This document shows, in pieces, positions 7,289 through 14,390 of a stretch of DNA of 20,029 nucleotides (position 1 is the stretch's first letter; each line of letters begins with the position of its first letter). Origin of the DNA: an uncultured Eubacteriales bacterium (GTDB lineage Bacteria; Bacillota; Clostridia; Christensenellales; CAG-314). A program made the translations under genes and the position numbers. The notes beneath the pieces are model-generated. The model saw only the letters and a list, made by a program, of their open reading frames with translations. It made no database searches and was not told where the DNA came from. Where the stretch lies: contig URET01000021.1 in the NCBI GenBank assembly GCA_900546875.1, positions 1 to 20,029 on the forward strand, read 5' to 3'.

Positions 7289-9834
7289 GGCATGTTTTCC
7301 TCCGCGGCGGCCTGAATGAATTTAGCCGTCAATTCGGCGCCTCCGACATTATATCCGCTCATTACGAAAACGACGTGGAGCGGTTTGTCCGTGACTAAAA
7401 CGAGAGGGGCTCTGTCGGGATCGGCGTAAACATTTCTGGCTGTGAAAGAGCGGCTATCTTCGTCGGAAACGCAGAATCCGGCGCCGGGGATATCGCCGAG
7501 CAGCATTTTCAGTTCATTGGCTTTTTCTTCCGATCCGGCAATAAAAATTTTCCCGATCCGGGAAAAAGCGGGTCTTTCTTTAACGGCTTCGAGTTCTGAA
7601 AAAAGATGTTCCGAAGGTTCCGTGCCTCTTTCTGCCCAGACAATGAGCAGCGGTCCGGAAGAAAGTCGGGATAAAGAAGTTTTGTCTCCCGCAAGAGGTG
7701 TGAGGGCAAAGTCTCCGATACGGAAATCCACGCTCAGTTCGTTGAGGGTGAAGTTATTGCGTCGGAGGATCATTACGGCGTTTTGTCCTTTGGAAATATG
7801 AATATAACGGACCGAAGCTTTGATATTGCCCGAAGGCAGACGGTTATCCGTTATTATGCGGTAAAAGCCGCTTTTTACCGGTATGGTGAAGGTATTTTTG
7901 CTGTTTTGCGAATTTTCGGGGGAGAGAGTCGTCCATTTCCCGCGGTTCAGTTGCGAAACGGAAAAGTCCGGGCCGTAATTCCATTCTTCGTTGTTTTTGC
8001 CTTTTAAAGTCAGAAAGGCGTCGGGAGCTGTCTGAGTTTCGACGGCACGGAAACAGCCGGAAACATAATACTCTTCTCTTTGAGTCAAGGGATCCAGTCT
8101 TGCCGGGATGCCGAGAGTGCGGCAGATATTGACGAAGAGTATTTTTTTAGACATATCCGAAGCGCTTTTTACCGTAAGAGCGGCGCAGGGGAGGGTTATG
8201 AGAGGGTCGTACTCCGAATCCCCGAGATAAGAAATGTTTTTATCTATCCAGACTTTGATCGACGGCGGATCGGCGCGGAAAGTATCTGTCAGGTGTGAAG
8301 GGAAGCAGTTGAGTATAAATGTGCGTGCAGCGGACAGAGGTTCGTCTGCAACGCGCGGCGCGAGGATATATTTTTCGAAAATGTCCTCGGGATACATGCC
8401 GCGGAAATCGCGGCTTTTCGTGATCGCTTCGGACAGTACCCGAATATCGACGTCGCACATGTCCTTGTCGCTGAGAGTACGTATCACGCTCAGTTTTTCG
8501 GAAGGGGAAAACGGAGCGTATTCAAGAAAATCCATGATCGCCGAAGCGTTTTCGCCGGCGCGCATGAGTTTTTCTTTGAAGGCGGCGTCTGATTTGAAAG
8601 ATTTATCAAGGCGAAGGAATCTTTTTTCGTCGAAAGCCAGTTCCGTTTTTCTTTTGCGGACAGAGGAGGCCTCCATGAGCTTGAGCTTGTTGGCTTTTTT
8701 CTGATTTTCGTCAGGGAGCGCAAATGCAGAAAGTCTGTCGGGAGGAGCCTGCGATACAAAATCCGTCCAGACGTCTGAGAGCGGGAGGCGTTCGGAAAGC
8801 GTCAGCACGGCGCTTTCGGCTGAGGGAGGAAGAGTCGCTTCGGCAAATTTATTTCCGAAAACAGCGCGCACGTTAACAGTACCTCGTCCGCAGGAGAGAC
8901 GGGCTTTGCCGTTTTTATCCGTCTTTACGACGGCTGCAGGAAAGAAGTCCGAGTAGTTGAGCACGGCGAAGGATACCTCTGCCCCCTCGACAGGTCCGTA
9001 TTCGTCTTCTGTCGAAATAACGAGTTCTTTTGTCTGTGCATATGAGCTTGTGACATTGAAAACTGTCATAACGTCGTTTTCCGATATCACTTCTTCTCCG
9101 CTTATGCGGCCGAAGGCGCGTCCGTGGATAAGCACGGCTCTTGCGGCGGCTTGAGTGAACCAGCCGCGGTTGAGTATTTCTTCAGGCTCGCAGGCGCCGA
9201 GATGAGCCCATTTCCCGTTGACGAAAACTTCTACCCAGGCATGGTTATCATCGCAGTGAGCCCAGCGGGGAGTGTATATCTGTCTTGCGGGGATACCTGC
9301 AGCCCGGAATACGTTTACCGCGAAAACCGATTCCTCTCCGCATCTGCCGAAATGGGCTTTCATTGCACTCAGAGCCGAAAGCGTGCGAGAATCGGTGGAT
9401 TTATATGTCAGATTTTCCGCATTGAAGTAATTCAGCTCTATAACGGCATCTTCGGCGTCAAGACTTTTAATTCTTTCGCGTGTCATATCATAAAATAGCT
9501 GTCTGCAGTCGCTGAGCTGCTCGTTGCCCACACGGGGCTGAAGTACGAAGCATAAAAATATTTCTTCCGGGACATTCTTCAGATAGGGAGAATTTTCCGA
9601 TAAAAATACTCCGTGTCTTGCGGTATTGAGGAAAAGCGAAAAGGGGTAATTTGCTGTATCGCTCAGCGGTAAAGACGAGATTATCCATTTAATGGCGTGT
9701 ATGACCTCGGGTTTTTCGATTTTCATTGCGTCATTCAGTTCTGCGGAGATCGAAGCGGATTTTTCTTTTCCGAGAGCTTTCATTCGCGCTTCAAAGTTTT
9801 TTCCGGTGTTTCGGAGGGTTTCCTGAGAAAACAT
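7285..9834 (-). CDS. Cytosolic transglutaminase-like protein with duplicated core and thioredoxin-like C-terminus
   Basis: This 849-residue protein has no signal peptide or membrane segment. Copy 1 (about 88-235) is a transglutaminase-fold core with GRCGEESVFAVNVFRAAGIP (Cys165), NHAWVEVF (His198) and KWAHLGACEPE (208-218). The layout recalls peptide:N-glycanase (GRCGE..., H-x-W-x-E-V, W-x-H-x-D-x-C-E), but Gly213 stands where the catalytic Asp would be. Residues about 265-335 look like a carboxypeptidase-regulatory-type beta-sandwich (TDKNGKARLSCGRG). A second, degenerate core runs from about 480 to 582, with PEDIF...LAPRV matching PEEIF...LQPRV of copy 1 and TLGIPAR matching AAGIPAR; Asp560 replaces the Cys. 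Residues about 721-845 resemble a thioredoxin fold without CxxC. ATG at 9834 follows AAAAGGAG. The gene lies 46 bp after cutC and overlaps the ROK gene. The reaction is not known; hydrolysis of an amide-linked amino-sugar conjugate is an inference. Confidence 0.75.
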   Translation of the reverse strand: MFSQETLRNTGKNFEARMKALGKEKSASISAELNDAMKIEKPEVIHAIKWIISSLPLSDTANYPFSLFLNTARHGVFLSENSPYLKNVPEEIFLCFVLQPRVGNEQLSDCRQLFYDMTRERIKSLDAEDAVIELNYFNAENLTYKSTDSRTLSALSAMKAHFGRCGEESVFAVNVFRAAGIPARQIYTPRWAHCDDNHAWVEVFVNGKWAHLGACEPEEILNRGWFTQAAARAVLIHGRAFGRISGEEVISENDVMTVFNVTSSYAQTKELVISTEDEYGPVEGAEVSFAVLNYSDFFPAAVVKTDKNGKARLSCGRGTVNVRAVFGNKFAEATLPPSAESAVLTLSERLPLSDVWTDFVSQAPPDRLSAFALPDENQKKANKLKLMEASSVRKRKTELAFDEKRFLRLDKSFKSDAAFKEKLMRAGENASAIMDFLEYAPFSPSEKLSVIRTLSDKDMCDVDIRVLSEAITKSRDFRGMYPEDIFEKYILAPRVADEPLSAARTFILNCFPSHLTDTFRADPPSIKVWIDKNISYLGDSEYDPLITLPCAALTVKSASDMSKKILFVNICRTLGIPARLDPLTQREEYYVSGCFRAVETQTAPDAFLTLKGKNNEEWNYGPDFSVSQLNRGKWTTLSPENSQNSKNTFTIPVKSGFYRIITDNRLPSGNIKASVRYIHISKGQNAVMILRRNNFTLNELSVDFRIGDFALTPLAGDKTSLSRLSSGPLLIVWAERGTEPSEHLFSELEAVKERPAFSRIGKIFIAGSEEKANELKMLLGDIPGAGFCVSDEDSRSFTARNVYADPDRAPLVLVTDKPLHVVFVMSGYNVGGAELTAKFIQAAAEENMP

Positions 9835-9880
9835 TTTATTCTCCTTTTAATCGATCTTGAAAACGGCAAAAATCACCGCG

Positions 9881-10624
9881 TCACAGCGAATGTACCGTTT
9901 CCACACAAAGCCGCATTTCTTTTTCGTCCGTCAGGATTTTTTCGTATTCGGAAAACTGCGGCAGTCCCATGTTTACATTAGGATTTATATGATCCATAAG
10001 ACTTTTTTCGATGCGTGAGCACGAGGCATGGAATACAGTGATACCCGTAAGCGAATGGATCTTTCTGATATTGCCGCTGTTGATACCGCCGCCGGCTATT
10101 ATTTCGGTTTTGCCTTGAGCTGCTTTATTCAGTTCGGCCAGGAGCGAAACGCCCTTGAGAGCAGCCGAAGCCTGTCCCGAAGTCAGGATCGACGAGCATC
10201 CCGTTCCGATAGCTTTGTTCAGAGCGTCAAAGGGATCGCGGCACATGTCAAAAGCCCGGTGCAGTGTGATTTTCATGCTGCCCGCAGCTTTGACGAGCCT
10301 TTTCATGGCGTAAACATCTACATCGCCTTCGGAAGTGAGCACTCCCGTCACAATGCCTTCAGCACCGGCGTCTTTGAAAAAGAGGATTTCTTCTTCCATT
10401 TCGTCCAGTTCCCGGAGGGAGTAAAGAAAGTCCCCATAACGAGGACGTATGAGGACACGGACAGGTATATCGAAGTTATCAGTGATCATATTGAAAAGGG
10501 CATGAGAAGGAGTCGCACCTCCTATCACGAGGTGAGAACAAAGCTCCAGCCTGTCGGCGCCCGCGCTGACGGCAGAGTTTGCAGATGCATAAGAATCCAC
10601 GCAGGCTTCGAGCGATCCCTTCAT
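9881..10624 (-). CDS. cutC: CutC-family TIM-barrel protein
   Basis: This 247-residue cytosolic protein matches the CutC family from end to end. The family marks are LEACVDSYASANSAVSAGAD near the N-terminus, RLELCS, GGATPS (35-40), IRPRYGDFLYS (59-69), the ITLHRAFDMC segment, SILTSGQ and IIAGGGIN. The family was named for copper homeostasis in E. coli, but that role is disputed and the true substrate is unknown. As first gene of an amino-sugar operon here, a role in sugar or phosphosugar metabolism is at least as plausible as copper handling. ATG at 10624 follows GGGAG at 5-nt spacing. No convincing sigma-A promoter is visible in the roughly 60 bp between this gene and the tRNA terminator upstream. 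Confidence 0.88.
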   Translation of the reverse strand: MKGSLEACVDSYASANSAVSAGADRLELCSHLVIGGATPSHALFNMITDNFDIPVRVLIRPRYGDFLYSLRELDEMEEEILFFKDAGAEGIVTGVLTSEGDVDVYAMKRLVKAAGSMKITLHRAFDMCRDPFDALNKAIGTGCSSILTSGQASAALKGVSLLAELNKAAQGKTEIIAGGGINSGNIRKIHSLTGITVFHASCSRIEKSLMDHINPNVNMGLPQFSEYEKILTDEKEMRLCVETVHSL

Positions 10625-10680
10625 AAAAACTCCCGTTCCGAAGCTGAGTAAACAGCATAAGCAGAAATACAGAATTGCCC

Positions 10681-10716
10681 TAAATAAAACAATAAACCCG
10701 ATACATATGCGGGTTT
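10681..10716 (-). terminator. Terminator of the tRNA unit
   Basis: On the minus strand AAACCCG and CGGGTTT (10694-10700 with 10710-10716) form a 7-bp stem with a 9-nt loop. The U-rich tail ATTGTTTTATTT follows. It begins a few bases after the tRNA-Leu CCA end and separates the tRNAs from the cutC operon. Confidence 0.8.
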
Positions 10717-10722
10717 TACGAT

Positions 10723-10809
10723 TGGTGCCGATGGCCGGACTCGAACCGGCACGATGTTGCCATCGAGGGATTTTAAGTCCCTTGCGTCTGCCTATTCCGC
10801 CACATCGGC
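10723..10809 (-). tRNA. tRNA-Leu (anticodon TAA)
   Basis: This 87-nt gene has an encoded CCA. The acceptor stem GCCGATG pairs with CATCGGC. A D-region GTGGCGGAATAGGCAGAC typical of tRNA-Leu is present. The anticodon loop CTTAAAA between AGGGA and TCCCT gives anticodon TAA (reads UUA). A long variable arm marks it as class II. The T arm reads GCCGGTTCGAGTCCGGC. Confidence 0.97.
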
Positions 10810-10894
10810 ATGATATCGGGATTGATAGCAGAAAATGCGCTTACCGCTATCAATAAAGCCGCTTTAAGCGACTCTATCGACAGCCCAAAAGCAC

Positions 10895-10995
10895 TTTTTC
10901 GGGCAATGGAGGCACCACCCGGAATCGGACCGGGGATAAAGGTTTTGCAGACCTCTGCCTTACCGCTTGGCTATGGTGCCGCGTTGCCCGAAAAA
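10895..10995. repeat. Inverted repeat flanking tRNA-Cys
   Basis: TTTTTCGGGCAA (10895-10906) and TTGCCCGAAAAA (10984-10995) are perfect 12-bp complements placed directly on either side of the tRNA-Cys. In the precursor transcript they would extend the acceptor stem and pair the 5' leader with the 3' trailer. Confidence 0.85.
10907..10980 (-). tRNA. tRNA-Cys (anticodon GCA)
   Basis: This 74-nt gene has an encoded CCA. Acceptor arms are GGCACCA and TGGTGCC with discriminator T. The anticodon loop CTGCAAA gives GCA. The D arm (AGCCAAGCGGTAAGGC) and the T arm (CCGGTCCGATTCCGG) fold normally. It is first in a two-tRNA transcript with tRNA-Leu, which lies about 97 bp downstream. Confidence 0.97.
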
Positions 10996-11003
10996 GCTTT
11001 TTT

Positions 11004-11032
11004 ATTTTACCAAACATCAGAAAAAAAAGCAA
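11004..11032 (-). promoter_or_regulatory. Sigma-A promoter of the tRNA unit
   Basis: On the minus strand -35 TTGCTT (11027-11032) is separated by 17 bp from -10 TAAAAT (11004-11009). The predicted start, near 10997, lies just upstream of the leader arm of the inverted repeat and about 17 nt before tRNA-Cys. Confidence 0.7.
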
Positions 11033-11040
11033 GTGTTTTT

Positions 11041-11373
11041 ATGAGATTTTTGAAAAATCATGAAGTTTTGGTCAACGCGCCGGAACTTACTGCAGAACTG
11101 TCGAAAAAGGCGTGATCCTACCGGCTTTCATTCATGCAAAACCGAATCCTGCTTTCTTTCATTCATGCAAAGCCGAATCCTGCTTTCTTTCATTCATACA
11201 AAACCGAATCCTGCGAACTTTTGTCGCGGGGGATTTATGTCCCGCGGCATTTATATTTTATATATCAGTATATTTTACATTGTGTTCATTCGGAAGCGGT
11301 TTAAGGCGGGAGAGAAAAATTCGGGGCGTTTTTGTCAGGGGGATCGGGAGAACGGAAATATGCGGCAGAATAA
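11041..11373. other. Intergenic region with short repeats, no gene
   Basis: This stretch lies between the tRNA promoter and the SRP RNA terminator. It contains a 15-bp palindrome GATTTTTGAAAAATC (11045-11059), the 31-bp tandem repeat at 11126-11214, and a small hairpin with arms CGCGGG/CCCGCG near 11225-11248. Short open frames crossing the repeats show no ribosome binding site or family resemblance, so none is called. Confidence 0.6.
11126..11214. repeat. 31-bp tandem repeat, about 2.9 copies (family A)
   Basis: The unit starts TTTCATTCATGCAAAACC at 11126, 11157 and 11188 with a strict 31-bp period and only two or three substitutions between copies. The period is not a multiple of three, which argues against coding. 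There are no spacers, so it is not a CRISPR array. Confidence 0.9.
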
Positions 11374-11403
11374 GGAAAACAAAAAGAGCCCCGAAAGGCT
11401 CTT
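11374..11403 (-). terminator. Terminator of the SRP RNA gene
   Basis: On the minus strand AAGAGCC and GGCTCTT (11397-11403 with 11384-11390) form a 7-bp stem with a 6-nt loop, followed by TTTGTTTTCC. It lies about 10 bp past the predicted SRP RNA 3' end. Confidence 0.88.
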
Positions 11404-11413
11404 GTTTACTTAT

Positions 11414-11684
11414 TTGCTGTGCATCCGAGCTTGACATACTTCACCGATATGGTATGCCGGCAGGTGACTCCTCCACGGCTACCTCATGGCACACGGTGAT
11501 ATCCGCTTAATGCTGCTACATTCCTGTCCTGACATGGTTCACGGGTCGCCGTTGCATAAGACCTTGATATCAACATTCCTTACCGACGCCGAACTACCCA
11601 TAAAATATGCCGCACACGGCATTCAACCCCGCTGTAGCGGATTGCGGGTACAGGGCACCGCTAGCTCCCCGTCTAGCACAGCCC
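11414..11684 (-). ncRNA. ffs/scr: Signal recognition particle RNA, large Firmicutes type
   Basis: This roughly 270-nt RNA is the scaffold of the signal recognition particle that, with Ffh, targets ribosomes making membrane and secreted proteins. The Alu domain is clear near the 5' end: GTGCTAGACGGGGAGCTAGC (11660-11679 reversed), then GGTGCCCTGTACCCGCAATC. The conserved Ffh-binding domain IV is at about 11505-11540, with GAACCATGTCAGG, a GGAA tetraloop and AGCAGCATTAAG. The ends close on each other through GCTGTGC (11676-11682) and GCACAGC (11416-11422), which sets the boundaries to within a few bases. The Alu-containing form is characteristic of Bacilli and Clostridia. It has its own promoter and terminator. 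Confidence 0.95.
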
Positions 11685-11688
11685 GGAT

Positions 11689-11717
11689 ATTATAGCTTAT
11701 TTTTTTAGTTTTTGCAA
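11689..11717 (-). promoter_or_regulatory. Sigma-A promoter of the SRP RNA gene
   Basis: On the minus strand -10 TATAAT (11689-11694) is perfect. It lies 17 bp from a -35 TTGCAA (11712-11717), which matches consensus at 4 of 6 positions. The expected start is at about 11682-11684, the first G residues of the RNA. Confidence 0.85.
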
Positions 11718-12058
11718 GTATTTGAGCGGTGAAAAATCATAATCTTAAAAAAGACTCACACAAGCATTATAAATCCGACTGAACGATAACCGAAATCCGA
11801 AAAACATGAAAACGGAATGACGTAGAGGCAGAATGGGCGGTATAAGGGAAGAAAAAGAGCGCATATATTCGGGAATACTCTGTATGAAACAGTAGCGGAA
11901 CGAAATGCCGGAAGGAAAACGAACGCAGAAAGCCTCGTGCAAAAGGAAACGGTCGCAGAAAGCCTCGTGCAAAAGGAAAACGGGTACAGAAAGCCCAGTG
12001 CAAAAGGAAAACGGGTACAGAAAGCCTCGTGCGGAAGGGAACTGAAAATTATAAATAG
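11718..12058. other. Intergenic region between SRP RNA promoter and tmcAL stop
   Basis: This stretch contains the tandem repeat at 11906-12041 and otherwise A-rich sequence without a gene. No clear U-tailed terminator for tmcAL was found. Confidence 0.55.
11906..12041. repeat. 30-31-bp tandem repeat, about 4.5 copies (family B)
   Basis: The unit has the form GTGCAAAAGGAAAACGGGTA followed by CAGAAAGCCTC. The CAGAAAGCC element starts at 11926, 11956, 11987 and 12018, so spacing is 30, 31 and 31 bp, with degenerate outer copies. The sequence differs from the 31-bp repeat on the other side of the SRP RNA gene. Irregular period and lack of spacers argue against coding and CRISPR. Confidence 0.85.
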
Positions 12059-13255
12059 TTATATTGTGGGGATGATCTGCAGGGGAGAGAACTCGTTTTT
12101 TTCGTTTTTGAGGGAGAGGGAATTTCTTAAGGCAGTGGCGCGGAGGTCGATTCTTGCGGCGTCGGCGCGGAGGTCCTCGCCGGGGGAGCGCACGGAAAGC
12201 ACGGGGCAGTCCAGTCCGCTTTCGCCGAAACGGCGCATGAGCGGGTTCAGGGCATCTTTTTTAACTGCAAGGACTCTCGAATGTACGGGGAGTTCTTTTA
12301 CTTTGGCGGCAAGGGTTTTGTCGTACCCGACTGCCGCGCACATGAGTATACGTTTCAGTCTTAAGAGGGTGTATCTTCTGGTTTTGACGGCGGTGATGAA
12401 TTCATAGTAATTATTCAGTCCGGAGAATTTCATGATTCTGTTTTCAAGTCCTTCGGTAACGCCGTAGATATCAGAAAGTTTTTCCGGGGTGAGAGTCTGA
12501 ACAAAGGAATAGATGAATTTTTCGTAGAGAGATAAATCGAGCGTTATGTCTTTCTGGCTGAAGACAAAAGGCGGAAGGGCTTTTTCGAGGCGTGCGGAAA
12601 GGCTGAGGCGTTCGTTTTCCGAGGGGGTGTTTCTGAGGGCGGAGAGGGCGTTCCTGACGGCGGCTGAGGATGGGATTTCGGAGAGGGCGAGGTCGTGGTG
12701 ACTGCCGTATCTTTTGAGGGGGAACCATGAAGGGCGGAAATTTTCTTTTTCTGCTGCTTTGATGTAGGCGATGGCCAAGGTGTTGTTCGGGCAGGAGAGG
12801 AGGGCGGAGTATTCGGGGAAAGCCGTTGCGAGTGCTGAGGGATACGAGAGCCCGGAAGAGAGAGCCGATTTAAGGAGGGATCGCTGATTGTCGGAGGGGA
12901 AAAGCAAAGAGTGAGCAGCCGTTTTAAGCAGGGGAAGATCGTCAGTTTCGCATCCGAAGGATACGGAGTTTGTCCCCATGGCTTTGAGGATGCGGACAGC
13001 GGTGAGGGCAAAGTCGTCCGCACCGCCGGCTATGGCGCAGAAGGGCAGTTCAAGCACGATATCCGCTCCCGCAAGAACGGCGTGGCGTGCGCGGGAATAC
13101 TTGTCCATGACTGAAGGTTCTCCGCGCTGAACAAAGCTTCCGCTCATCACGCAGACAATGTGATCGCATCCGGAAGAACGTCTGGCGTATTCGATATGTC
13201 TGACGTGGCCGTTGTGCAATGGGTTGTATTCGCAAATTATTCCGCACAAATTCAT
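12059..13255 (-). CDS. tmcAL: tRNA(Met) cytidine acetate ligase (TmcAL, YlbM family)
   Basis: This is a 398-residue cytosolic nucleotidyltransferase-fold enzyme. In Bacillus TmcAL activates acetate with ATP and makes N4-acetylcytidine at the wobble base of elongator tRNA-Met. Seen here are the N-terminal GIICEYNPLHNGH (5-17) with the HxGH nucleotide-binding motif, SGSFVQRGEP (38-47), a GADIVLELPF segment, and PNN (156-158). Length matches the family. ATG at 13255 has only a weak upstream CGGA element; no better start exists. It is divergent from pta-ackA, an arrangement common in Clostridia and fitting because the enzyme uses acetate. Function is assigned by family resemblance. Confidence 0.9.
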   Translation of the reverse strand: MNLCGIICEYNPLHNGHVRHIEYARRSSGCDHIVCVMSGSFVQRGEPSVMDKYSRARHAVLAGADIVLELPFCAIAGGADDFALTAVRILKAMGTNSVSFGCETDDLPLLKTAAHSLLFPSDNQRSLLKSALSSGLSYPSALATAFPEYSALLSCPNNTLAIAYIKAAEKENFRPSWFPLKRYGSHHDLALSEIPSSAAVRNALSALRNTPSENERLSLSARLEKALPPFVFSQKDITLDLSLYEKFIYSFVQTLTPEKLSDIYGVTEGLENRIMKFSGLNNYYEFITAVKTRRYTLLRLKRILMCAAVGYDKTLAAKVKELPVHSRVLAVKKDALNPLMRRFGESGLDCPVLSVRSPGEDLRADAARIDLRATALRNSLSLKNEKNEFSPLQIIPTI

Positions 13256-13275
13256 GGTAATCCGTTTAAAAACCT

Positions 13276-13304
13276 TTTACTTTTTTCGGGGGATGTTATA
13301 TAAT
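13276..13304 (+). promoter_or_regulatory. Promoter of pta-ackA
   Basis: -35 TTTACT (13276-13281) is followed after 17 bp by a perfect -10 TATAAT (13299-13304). The leader to the pta ATG would be about 75 nt. Confidence 0.65.
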
Positions 13305-13339
13305 GATTCAGGGCATTGATGTGCCGACGGATAAAGTAT

Positions 13340-13367
13340 ATTATAAAATATAATAAAAATCAATCAA
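13340..13367 (-). promoter_or_regulatory. Possible tmcAL promoter within the pta leader
   Basis: On the minus strand -35 TTGATT (13362-13367) and a perfect -10 TATAAT (13340-13345) are 16 bp apart in AT-rich sequence. The promoter would sit downstream of the pta start site, so the two divergent transcripts would overlap. AT-richness makes chance matches likely. Confidence 0.4.
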
Positions 13368-13384
13368 ATAAACGGAGGAATAAG

Positions 13385-14380
13385 ATGGCTGGACTTATCG
13401 ATGTGTTCAAATCAAAAGCGAAAGCGTTAAATAAGACCATAGTTTTGCCTGAGGGCGAAGAACCGAGGATCATCAGGGCTGCGGAGGAGATATCGAAGGA
13501 GGGACTTGCCGCGACCATACTGCTGGGTGATGAAAAAGTGATCAGAAGCAAATGTCCCGAATGCAGTCTGAAAGGGGTGAGGATAGTCGATCCTTTGACA
13601 TACGATCGGCTTGACGAATATGTGTCGACGCTTTATGAGCTGAGAAAGGCAAAAGGCATGACGGAGGAGCAGGCGCGTAAGCTACTTACCGAGGATGTGA
13701 TGTATTTCGGAGTGATGATGGTGAAGATGGGCGAAGCCGACGGTCTGGTAGGCGGAGCCGTGCACGCCACCGGAGACATGCTTCGTCCTGCGTTGCAGAT
13801 AATCAAGACGAGGAAGGGACTCAATACCGTTTCCGGTTATTTCATCATGGAGCTTGAGGACAAGAGCTATGGCGACGACGGACTTATGATATTTGCGGAC
13901 TGTGCCGTCAATCCCGATCCCACGGCGGAGCAGCTTGCCGACATAGCGGTTTGTTCGGCGGAGTCGGCGCGCACGTTTTTCAAGGACGAGCCGAGGGTTG
14001 CAATGCTGAGTTTTTCGACAATGGGGAGCGCGAAGCACGAGCTTGTAGACAAAGTGCGTGAGGCCACCGCGCTTGCAAAAGCAAAAGCGCCCGATTATAA
14101 TATAGACGGGGAAATTCAGGCGGACGCCGCGCTTGTGGAGAAGGTCGGGGCATTGAAGGCTCCGGGAAGCAAGGTTGCCGGCAGAGCCAACGTATTGGTA
14201 TTCCCTGATCTGAATGCCGGGAATATAGGCTATAAGCTTGTGCAGCGTATTGCGCACGCCAATGCTTACGGTCCTATATGTCAGGGAATGGCGAAGCCCT
14301 GCAATGATCTTTCCCGCGGATGCAGCGTGGAAGACGTGGTGGCGGTTGTGGCAATAACTGCGATGCAGTGCGGGATGTAA
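13385..14380 (+). CDS. pta: Phosphate acetyltransferase
   Basis: This 331-residue cytosolic enzyme interconverts acetyl-CoA and phosphate with acetyl-phosphate and CoA, the first half of the acetate/ATP fermentation route. Motifs seen are TIVLPEGEEPRII near the N-terminus, LVGGAVHATG (121-130), SFSTMGSAKH (209-218), DGEIQADAAL (241-250) and VLVFPDLNAGNIGYK (270-284). The C-terminal segment KPCNDLSRGCS is also typical. It is the short, single-domain clostridial form without the N-terminal regulatory domain. ATG at 13385 is chosen because ACGGAGGAA stands directly before it; the frame extends 23 lysine-rich codons upstream, which is leader rather than protein. ackA follows after 10 bp. Confidence 0.96.
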   Translation: MAGLIDVFKSKAKALNKTIVLPEGEEPRIIRAAEEISKEGLAATILLGDEKVIRSKCPECSLKGVRIVDPLTYDRLDEYVSTLYELRKAKGMTEEQARKLLTEDVMYFGVMMVKMGEADGLVGGAVHATGDMLRPALQIIKTRKGLNTVSGYFIMELEDKSYGDDGLMIFADCAVNPDPTAEQLADIAVCSAESARTFFKDEPRVAMLSFSTMGSAKHELVDKVREATALAKAKAPDYNIDGEIQADAALVEKVGALKAPGSKVAGRANVLVFPDLNAGNIGYKLVQRIAHANAYGPICQGMAKPCNDLSRGCSVEDVVAVVAITAMQCGM

Positions 14381-14390
14381 GGAGGATAAA

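Noticed and set aside
10625..10680. Sigma-A promoter for the cutC operon
   Set aside because: Candidate hexamers match consensus at only about three positions each, so none is reported.
10810..11115. 101-residue open frame across tRNA-Cys
   Set aside because: It overlaps a certain tRNA and its promoter on the other strand and shows no family resemblance.
11486..11695. Open frames inside the SRP RNA gene
   Set aside because: The region is a clearly folded SRP RNA with conserved Alu and domain IV motifs.
11126..12041. Short tandem repeats as a CRISPR array
   Set aside because: Units abut directly with no unique spacers, the two families differ in sequence, and no cas genes are present.
13316..13384. 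Upstream start for pta giving 354 residues
   Set aside because: The extra 23 residues are Lys/Asn-rich leader; a strong GGAGG stands before ATG 13385 and the product from there has the usual length.
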